DNA of 5,259 bases. Origin: JAWLGW01 sp964569055. Its GTDB lineage: Bacteria; Planctomycetota; J058. Below the pieces are notes generated by a model, which saw nothing but the letters and a program-made list of their open reading frames with translations, searched no databases and had not been told where the DNA came from. Every line of letters starts with the position of its first letter. Position 1 is the stretch's first letter. Positions 1 through 4,626 of the stretch are shown here, one piece after another. Both the position numbers and the translations under genes were made by a program. Location: the NCBI GenBank assembly GCA_964569055.1, contig CAZMSZ010000481.1:1-5259 (forward strand). Direction: 5' to 3'.

Positions 1-77
1 GCCGCCGCACGGCGGGGGGGCGGGGGCCGCCGCAGGCTGCTCGATGTGCGCAGGCGAGATCCGCGGCGAGCGTGGCA
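1..77. other. Gene-free G-rich left edge
   Basis: No reading frame here looks coding on either strand. A small hairpin is visible (2-6 pairs with 11-15, loop GCAC). It is followed by a G run (seven G at 14-20, one C, five G at 22-26). The segment may be the end or upstream region of a neighbour outside the window, but nothing identifies it. Confidence 0.4.
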
Positions 78-260
78 GAAGACAACACGGAATATCAACA
101 GAGAACAACAATCAGAACGCCGGAATGGCTGTCGCTAGCAGCGCCGCGCCTCGCTGCACCTCCGGCCGGCCGAGCTGGGGAGGGAGAGTAGCTCGAGGGC
201 GACAGCGCCTTGCATTGATATTCGGATCGTTATTCTCTGTTGATATTCCGTGTTGTCTTC
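78..260. repeat. 183-nt foldback element with long inverted-repeat arms
   Basis: The arms 78-117 and 221-260 are inverted copies matching at 37 of 40 positions, with the outer 28 bp (78-105 against 233-260) perfect. The outer arms are about 39 percent GC, far below the rest of the window. Pairing resumes inward after an internal loop: 128-135 pairs perfectly with 199-206. Inside that sit two more stem-loops, 138-143 with 152-157 and 171-176 with 190-195. The whole interval can thus fold as one long branched hairpin. It begins about 30 bp past the stop codon of the minus-strand gene at 290-1177. It could be a non-autonomous mobile element of the MITE type, a structured 3' UTR or small RNA, or a repeated extragenic palindrome. 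No transposase, clear target-site duplication or terminator T-tract was seen. Confidence 0.9.
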
Positions 261-289
261 ATGGCCTCCGCGCCGCCGAGGCCGTCGCC

Positions 290-1177
290 TCACCCCGTCT
301 TGGCGACGGCGCGGCTGCGGTGGACCGCGTCGGCCTGGGCGATCCGCGGGTTGCGCCGCAGCTCCTCGAGGGCGGCCGCGGTCAGGCGGTACGAGCCGCG
401 CCGGCTGCCGCGCTCGAGCAGGCGGCGCTGCTTGGTGAGCACCTGCGACAGCAGCGCGCCGAGGGAGCCCGGCGCGTCGACCCCGCGCGCGCGCTTGAAG
501 CAGGCCTCGAGCAGGCGGCGGTCGAACTCGGCGATCCCGCAGTGCTCGTGGAGGAAGTACGCGACCAGCAGCGCCCGCCGCCACTTGCGCGCGGTGGGGA
601 CCTCGCGGAGGAAGCGCGAGACCCCGAAGATGCTCGGCAGCGGCGGCTCGACCCGCGGGGCGTCGGCGGGCTGCGCCGCCTCGAGCCGCCGCAGGCTGTC
701 CACCCGGTCGACCGCGCGGCGCGTGAGCCGGTAGACCCCGCGGCGCGCGCGCTCCAGCCAGCCGCGCTTGGCGAGGTGGACCAAGGTCCCGCTGCTGACG
801 GCGCGGGCCGGCTCGAGCGCGCCGAGCACCTCGTCGAGGTCGGCGCGGCTGAACGCGTCGAACCCGCGCTCGCGCATCAGATAGAAGCCGGCGGCGAGCA
901 CCGCGGTGGCGGCGGGCGAGAGGTCGCGCCGCCCGGCCGGGCCCGAGGCCGGGAACGTCCCGGCCCAGAACGCCTGGAGGTCGCCGCGATCGCCGGGCTC
1001 GCGCGGCTCGAGCGCGCGCTCCGGCGCGCGCGCCTCCGAGCGCACCTCGTCCTCCTCGCCCTCGGCCCCGGTGAGGAGACGACGGATCTGGTTCGCGTGC
1101 GCGAAGAACGCGTCGGCGTCGCACCGGAGGGTGACGGTCCCGTCGTCGTTCAGGCTGAATGCCAACCGGCCGTGCAT
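290..1177 (-). CDS. Hypothetical protein with two winged-helix-like units
   Basis: The product is 295 residues and belongs to no family I recognise. Coding is supported by G or C at nearly every third position in this frame and by a sensible soluble composition. Residues 1-37 look like a short strand pair plus a helix, followed by a charged linker (about 38-68). Two similar units follow, at roughly 88-160 and 198-275. Each is helical and ends in a wing-like stretch: LERARRGVYRLT at 141-152 and LERGSRRGSYRLT at 254-266. This suggests an internal duplication of a winged-helix fold and so DNA or RNA binding or protein assembly; that role is inference. There is no signal peptide or membrane segment. 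The ATG at 1175-1177 has no obvious Shine-Dalgarno. A candidate promoter lies about 45 bp upstream, and a long foldback lies just past the stop. It is transcribed divergently from the small gene at 1385. Confidence 0.75.
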   Translation of the reverse strand: MHGRLAFSLNDDGTVTLRCDADAFFAHANQIRRLLTGAEGEEDEVRSEARAPERALEPREPGDRGDLQAFWAGTFPASGPAGRRDLSPAATAVLAAGFYLMRERGFDAFSRADLDEVLGALEPARAVSSGTLVHLAKRGWLERARRGVYRLTRRAVDRVDSLRRLEAAQPADAPRVEPPLPSIFGVSRFLREVPTARKWRRALLVAYFLHEHCGIAEFDRRLLEACFKRARGVDAPGSLGALLSQVLTKQRRLLERGSRRGSYRLTAAALEELRRNPRIAQADAVHRSRAVAKTG

Positions 1178-1222
1178 CGCTACGTACGCCCCGAAAAGAC
1201 CCCGCCGCTGGGGTTCTACAGG

Positions 1223-1250
1223 ATGATGCGGCCGGGCCGCCCGGCGTCAA
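1223..1250 (-). promoter_or_regulatory. Candidate sigma70-like promoter for the minus-strand gene
   Basis: On the minus strand TTGACG (1250-1245, five of six matches to the -35 consensus) is followed after 16 nt by CATCAT (1228-1223, four of six matches to the -10 consensus). Transcription would begin near 1216, leaving about 40 nt before the ATG at 1177. The -35 is good and the -10 is mediocre. In such GC-rich DNA this is only a candidate. Confidence 0.3.
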
Positions 1251-1371
1251 ACCCCCAACGGATGGAATCGTAAGTCACGCGTTCTCGGTGGTTACGTCCG
1301 GGTCTTGGCACTTTAGGTGCTTGAAGCGGGCGCCGCCTCTGGGTATCGTCCCGGAGGTTCCTCGGTGTGGG

Positions 1372-1378
1372 GGGGAGG
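1372..1378 (+). promoter_or_regulatory. Ribosome binding site setting the ATG at 1385
   Basis: GGGGAGG ends 6 nt before the ATG at 1385, an ideal spacing. An in-frame GTG at 1367 lies before this site and would add only a Gly/Arg-rich hexapeptide, so the ATG is the better start. Confidence 0.7.
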
Positions 1379-1384
1379 CGGCCC

Positions 1385-1678
1385 ATGGCCGACGACGCGA
1401 TCCAGCTCTCGCTCATGAAGATCTTGGCGTCCAAGCACTTCCCGCTGCAGGCCCCCCGCCCCAAGCTCAAGCTGGACAAGCTGGTGGCCGCGCTGGGGCG
1501 GCTCGGGACGCAGAGCACGCAGGAGGCGGCGTTCGTCGAGCTGTGCGAGCTCAAGGGCAAGGGGTGGGTCAACACCGACCCCAAGATCATCCTGCGCGAG
1601 GAGTTCGAGACCGCTCAGTTCGAGGTCTGGCTGACCCCGCTCGGGCGCACCGAGCTGGGCAAGAAGCTGAGCGGCTGA
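1385..1678 (+). CDS. Small HTH-like hypothetical protein
   Basis: The product is 97 residues and not a family I recognise by name. It is soluble, with no signal peptide or membrane segment. Residues 4-18 and 28-40 look helical. Residues 44-60 form another helix leading into KGKGWVNTD (57-65), and residues 79-95 (FEVWLTPLGRTELGKKL) look like a strand followed by a terminal helix. The strand, the LTPLGRTEL element and the small size resemble compact winged-helix proteins, where a similar 'LTxxGrxel' end is common; that is inference from pattern only. The start is fixed by a strong Shine-Dalgarno (GGGGAGG) 6 nt upstream. The NYN-LOTUS gene follows on the same strand with no convincing terminator between them, so the two may be co-transcribed. 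Its role could be regulatory or as a partner of the nuclease, but nothing in the sequence proves either. Confidence 0.8.
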   Translation: MADDAIQLSLMKILASKHFPLQAPRPKLKLDKLVAALGRLGTQSTQEAAFVELCELKGKGWVNTDPKIILREEFETAQFEVWLTPLGRTELGKKLSG

Positions 1679-1684
1679 GGCCGC
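1671..1684 (+). other. Short hairpin straddling the stop codon
   Basis: GCGGC (1671-1675) pairs with GCCGC (1680-1684), leaving a TGAG loop that carries the TGA stop of the small gene. There is no T-tract after it, so it is unlikely to terminate transcription. It could be chance in GC-rich sequence, or it could affect translation termination or coupling to the next gene. Confidence 0.3.
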
Positions 1685-1795
1685 GGGCCGTCACGCGAGG
1701 GATTCGCCGCGCCCGGGGCTACGATGGCCACGAGGCGCCGCCACGACGACCCGCCGAGCGCGCCGCGCCTCGCGTCCCCTGCCGCGCGCAGGGCT

Positions 1796-1800
1796 AGGAG
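1796..1800 (+). promoter_or_regulatory. Ribosome binding site supporting a TTG start at 1808
   Basis: AGGAG lies 7 nt before TTG at 1808-1810, in frame with the NYN domain. The upstream ATG at 1724 has no comparable site. The 28 codons between the two starts include three AGG arginine codons, whereas none of the arginines in the remaining 278 codons uses AGG. This argues that 1724-1807 is untranslated leader. Confidence 0.65.
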
Positions 1801-1807
1801 CAATTCG

Positions 1808-2644
1808 TTGCCGAACGACGACCGGATCCGGCGCATCGCCCTCATGATGGACTTCGAGAACATCGTGCTCGGCCTGCCGCAGCGGACCAAGTTCAAGCCC
1901 AAGGCGATCCTCAACCGCGTGCTCGAGGTCGGGAAGGTGGTGGTCAAGCGGGCCTACGCCGACTGGGGCCGCTACGACAAGAACAAGGTCGAGCTGCACG
2001 AGCTCGGGTTCGACCTGCTCGAGATCCCGCGCCGCGCCATGACCGGCAAGAACAGCGCGGACATCCGCATGGTCGTGGACGCCATGGAGCTCGTGATCAG
2101 CAAGGAGCACATCGACACGTTCGCGCTGGTCACGGGCGACAGCGACTTCACCCCGCTGGTGGCGAGCCTGCGCGAGCACGACAAGCACGTGGTCGGGATC
2201 GGCGTGAAGGAGTCCTCGAGCAAGCTCCTGATCGACTCGTGCGACGAGTTCGTGTTCTACGAGGAGATCGAGGGCGTCGCGCACGACACCACCGAGCAGG
2301 TGCGCGAGAAGCTGACCGCGAGCAAGGTCAAGGGCAAGCCGCTCAACCGCCGCCGGGCCGAGGGCCTGGTGCTGCTGCTCAAGGCCACCCGCGGCCTGCT
2401 GCGCGCGGGACACGACACGGTGTGGGCCTCCATGGTCAAGCAGACGATCATGCGGCAGCACCCCGAGTTCAGCGAGGCCTACCACGGCTACAGCACGTTC
2501 TCGGCGATGGTCGAGGACGCGCTCCACCTCGACATGCTCCAGGCCACCCGCGACGAGAAGAGCGGGAACTACCGGATCACCGGGATCGGCGGGCGTGTGG
2601 CGGACCTCGGCCTCAGCTTCGCGAAGGGCGACGCCTCGTCCTAG
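1808..2644 (+). CDS. NYN-domain (PIN-like, LabA-type) RNase with C-terminal OST-HTH/LOTUS domain
   Basis: Numbering is from the TTG start (278 residues). The NYN domain spans about 6-155 and opens with RIALMMDFENI, placing the first catalytic acid at D15 with N18 beside it. Further conserved acids are D85 and D91 (NSADIRMVVDAM) and the GDSDF motif (G110-F114, with D111 and D113). These are the metal-binding residues of PIN/FLAP-type nucleases, and all are present. A linker rich in Lys and Arg leads to an OST-HTH/LOTUS domain at about 184-260, recognised by the HGYSTFSAMVED core (226-237) and the closing SGNYRI strand (252-257). This two-domain layout is that of bacterial LabA-like/DUF88 proteins. 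The NYN part is expected to cut RNA and the LOTUS part to bind RNA, with G-rich RNA reported for the family. The RNA target is unknown. An ATG at 1724 would give 306 residues with an Arg-rich extension. There is no signal peptide, so a cytosolic location is expected. Confidence 0.92.
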   Translation: MPNDDRIRRIALMMDFENIVLGLPQRTKFKPKAILNRVLEVGKVVVKRAYADWGRYDKNKVELHELGFDLLEIPRRAMTGKNSADIRMVVDAMELVISKEHIDTFALVTGDSDFTPLVASLREHDKHVVGIGVKESSSKLLIDSCDEFVFYEEIEGVAHDTTEQVREKLTASKVKGKPLNRRRAEGLVLLLKATRGLLRAGHDTVWASMVKQTIMRQHPEFSEAYHGYSTFSAMVEDALHLDMLQATRDEKSGNYRITGIGGRVADLGLSFAKGDASS

Positions 2645-2674
2645 CGGGCCGGGCGCCGGCCACGGGCGCTTGGT

Positions 2675-2736
2675 GAACGGTCGTCCGTTGGCAACACCGT
2701 TCGGGCGGCGTTGTTTTAACACCCCTTTGAACAACG
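2675..2736 (+). other. Two consecutive hairpins of equal size in the intergenic gap
   Basis: GAACGGT (2675-2681) pairs with ACCGTTC (2696-2702), and CGTTGTT (2709-2715) pairs with AACAACG (2730-2736). Each is a 7-bp stem with a 14-nt loop, 28 nt in total, separated by 6 nt. The loop of the first contains most of GTTGGCAAC (2687-2695), a sequence that recurs exactly at 2827-2835 in the same gap. There is no T-run, so they are not classical terminators. They could mark the end of the NYN transcript or be protein-binding sites ahead of the lipoprotein gene. The rest of this 283-nt gap (2645-2927) shows no recognisable gene or convincing promoter. Confidence 0.4.
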
Positions 2737-2927
2737 ACTTCCGCCCCAGGGCTGGAAATTCGGGTTTCGGAAAAAGACGCCTGCGCTCGGTGTGGGCGTT
2801 TGGCGACTCTCGGTCTTAACCCAGTTGTTGGCAACGTCGGGCGCAGCGCGTCGGGGTTGGTCTGAGATCTGCGACGGGCGGGATCGCACGCCAAACTCGC
2901 ACCTCCCCTCCAGCCCTGGAAGAGGCT

Positions 2928-4463
2928 ATGACGCGCTCCACCCTCCGCTCGCTTGGACTCGCGCTGCTGCTGGGCGCTCCGGTCGGACTCGTCGGCTGCG
3001 GCGGCCACTCGGCCTCCTCGTCGAACAGCACCGCGGCCCCGGTGAGCTCGGGCACCGCACCGGTGAGCTCGGGCACCAACAACCCGACCGGCCCGCAGGT
3101 GATCGTCGAGCCCTCGGCGCTGCCGGCCGCGGCGGCCGTGCAGCAGGTCGCGCCCGACCCGATCCTGGCGCTGGCCTTCAAGGTCGCCGCGGTCGAGGAC
3201 GTGGACCTGGTCTCGGTGGCGATCGTGGCCTCGGGCACGATCGACGAGTCGACCCTGGGCGAGGCCGTGCTCGTGCACGACTTCGACGGCGACGGCGCGC
3301 GCGGCCCGCTCGAGCCGGCGCTCGCCACCGCGCCGGCGCCGCTGAGCGATGACGGCGGCTACCAGTTCCAGCTCCAGAGCCCGCTGCGGATCGCGGCCGG
3401 CGACACCGGCCAGTTCCTGGTGACCGTCGACGCCTCGGTGCTGACGGGCCTCGACCAGGCGCGCGCGGTGGGCAAGACCGTGGCGCTCGAGCTGAGCGAC
3501 GCCACCGCCTTCCTGGTGACCGACGCCGCCGGCGCGCCCGCGATCGTGGACGGCTCGTTCCCGGCCAGCGGGAGCGCGACGCTCGCGCTGGGCGATCACG
3601 TGCTGATCAGCGAGGTCGGCACCGGGCCCGGCGAGCGCGCCACCAGCTCGGAGTTCGTCGAGCTGTTCAACCCCACCGGGCAGCCGATCGCGCTCGACGA
3701 CTACTACCTGACCGACTTCACGGCCGACGTGACCACCGGCGAGTTCTACTGGAAGCTCCCCACCGGGGCCGACTTCGGCCCGGCCGGCTCGGCCTACTCG
3801 TCCGACTTCGTGGTCCGCTTCCCCGGCGGCGAGACGATCGACGCCGGCGAGGTGATCGTGGTGGCGGTCGACGGCGAAGGCTTCAAGGCGCGCTTCGGGA
3901 CCGACCCCGACTACTGCCTGCGCAACCCGGGCACGACCTCGGCCATGCAGATGCTCACCTGGGACGGGGTGGCGGGCGGCGCCAACTTCGTGTCGAGCCC
4001 GGTCACCTCGCAGCCGGGGCTGACCGGCCCGGGCAGCAGCACCACCGGGCGCGGTGAGTTCCTGTGCCTGTTCACGTGGGACGGCGCGGCCGACCTGATC
4101 CAGGACGTCGACCTGATCAACTACGGCTCGGCCAGCCTGACCAACGCGGCCGTCGACAAGACCCCCGCCCAGAACGCGCCCGGCGTGGCCAACGTCGAGA
4201 TCGACTCGGCCTTCGACGCCGACCGCGCGCTCTCGACCTTCAAGCCCGACACCAGCGAGTTCGACCAGTACAACCGGCGCGCTCCCCTGGGCGCCTCGAT
4301 CAAGCGGGTCGACTTCACCGAGGGCAACGAGACCAAGCAGGACGGCAACGGGATCACGGGCCACGACGAGACCTCGGAGGCCTTCGGCGACGGGATCGGC
4401 GGGAGCGGCACCTTCGAGGCCCTCTCCGACGTGGCCGACGCCACGCCCGGCCGGCTCGAGTAG
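2928..4463 (+). CDS. Lamin-tail-domain (LTD) lipoprotein
   Basis: The product is 511 residues. A signal peptide (basic start, hydrophobic 8-23) ends in the lipobox LVGC with the lipidated cysteine at C24. Gly at +2 gives no inner-membrane retention signal, so an outer-membrane or surface location is likely. Residues 27-56 are a Ser/Thr/Gly/Pro linker carrying a 7-residue repeat, APVSSGT twice. Residues about 57-222 form a beta-rich domain shared with the next gene, including a 12-residue EF-hand-like loop (D118, D120, D122, G123, E129). From 224 on is a lamin tail domain: HVLISEVGT, EFVELFNPTGQPI from 242, and an ending ATPGRLE typical of LTDs. At about 288 residues it is far longer than the usual 100-150. 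The only other cysteines are C330 and C380, which could form a disulfide. The start is preceded by GGAAGAGG. LTDs in secreted bacterial proteins are thought to act in binding or anchoring; the ligand here is unknown. Confidence 0.93.
   Translation: MTRSTLRSLGLALLLGAPVGLVGCGGHSASSSNSTAAPVSSGTAPVSSGTNNPTGPQVIVEPSALPAAAAVQQVAPDPILALAFKVAAVEDVDLVSVAIVASGTIDESTLGEAVLVHDFDGDGARGPLEPALATAPAPLSDDGGYQFQLQSPLRIAAGDTGQFLVTVDASVLTGLDQARAVGKTVALELSDATAFLVTDAAGAPAIVDGSFPASGSATLALGDHVLISEVGTGPGERATSSEFVELFNPTGQPIALDDYYLTDFTADVTTGEFYWKLPTGADFGPAGSAYSSDFVVRFPGGETIDAGEVIVVAVDGEGFKARFGTDPDYCLRNPGTTSAMQMLTWDGVAGGANFVSSPVTSQPGLTGPGSSTTGRGEFLCLFTWDGAADLIQDVDLINYGSASLTNAAVDKTPAQNAPGVANVEIDSAFDADRALSTFKPDTSEFDQYNRRAPLGASIKRVDFTEGNETKQDGNGITGHDETSEAFGDGIGGSGTFEALSDVADATPGRLE
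3036..3077 (+). repeat. Tandem 21-nt repeat in the lipoprotein linker
   Basis: Two adjacent 21-nt units (3036-3056 and 3057-3077) differ at one base and each encodes APVSSGT (residues 37-43 and 44-50). They sit in the flexible linker after the lipidated cysteine and are in frame, so copy number could change without breaking the gene. Confidence 0.85.
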
Positions 4464-4480
4464 CCGCGCGGCGCCTCGCG

Positions 4481-4509
4481 AACGCCCCCCGGGCCCCCGG
4501 GGGGCGTTT
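4481..4509 (+). terminator. Strong GC hairpin terminator after the LTD lipoprotein
   Basis: A perfect 12-bp stem (4481-4492 with 4497-4508) closes a GCCC loop, starts 17 nt after the stop codon and ends in TTT. The T-tract is short, as is common in GC-rich genomes. It should end the transcript of the gene at 2928, so the following lipoprotein probably has its own promoter. Confidence 0.85.
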
Positions 4510-4550
4510 CGGTGTACGGCCATCGCGGCTAAAAGGGATAGCGGCGGGCG

Positions 4551-4586
4551 GCGCCCTGGGGCACAAGACGGCCTGCCCCAGGTGCG
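4551..4586 (+). other. Second hairpin, in the leader of the downstream lipoprotein
   Basis: CCTGGGGCA (4555-4563) pairs perfectly with TGCCCCAGG (4574-4582) around a 10-nt loop. Allowing a bulged T at 4583, three more pairs form (4552-4554 with 4584-4586). It lies 42 nt past the first terminator and 40 nt before the next start codon, and is followed by a pyrimidine-rich stretch ending TTTAATT. It could be a back-up terminator or a structured leader of the lipoprotein mRNA. TTTAAT at 4594-4599 resembles a -10 element, but no matching -35 is seen. Confidence 0.5.
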
Positions 4587-4626
4587 TCCTCCCTTTAATT
4601 CGCGCAGTCCATCCTCGAGGTCGACC

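Noticed and set aside
14..26. G-quadruplex in the G run
   Set aside because: There are only two uninterrupted runs, seven and five G, separated by a single C, so standard loops for four GGG tracts are not available without strained folding.
210..236. Promoter inside the right arm (TTGCAT and TATTCT)
   Set aside because: The spacing is only 15 nt, the matches are weak, and no plus-strand gene follows it.
73..265. Target-site duplication flanking the foldback
   Set aside because: TGGC occurs at 73-76 and 262-265, but it is offset differently from the two arm ends and is only 4 nt, so it is not convincing evidence of insertion.
135..1250. 371-codon open frame on the minus strand
   Set aside because: It overlaps the 290-1177 gene in another frame, is extremely rich in Arg and Ala, and continues through the inverted repeat, so it is a shadow.
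44..1273. 409-codon open frame on the plus strand
   Set aside because: It mirrors the minus-strand gene codon for codon, runs across the foldback, and its translation is Arg/Ala/Glu-rich without domain character. The minus-strand frame has the better third-position bias and motif structure.
1292..1333. Sigma70 promoter for the small gene at 1385
   Set aside because: TTGGCA at 1305-1310 is a fair -35, but nothing resembling a -10 lies 16-18 nt downstream, and other pairings give wrong spacing.
1691..2734. 347-codon open frame on the minus strand
   Set aside because: It is antisense to the NYN-LOTUS gene, which carries a complete set of family motifs. The antisense translation is low-complexity.
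2595..2819. 74-codon open frame extending into the intergenic gap
   Set aside because: It begins inside the NYN-LOTUS gene in another frame, lacks a ribosome binding site, and has Arg/Pro-rich content without a recognisable feature.
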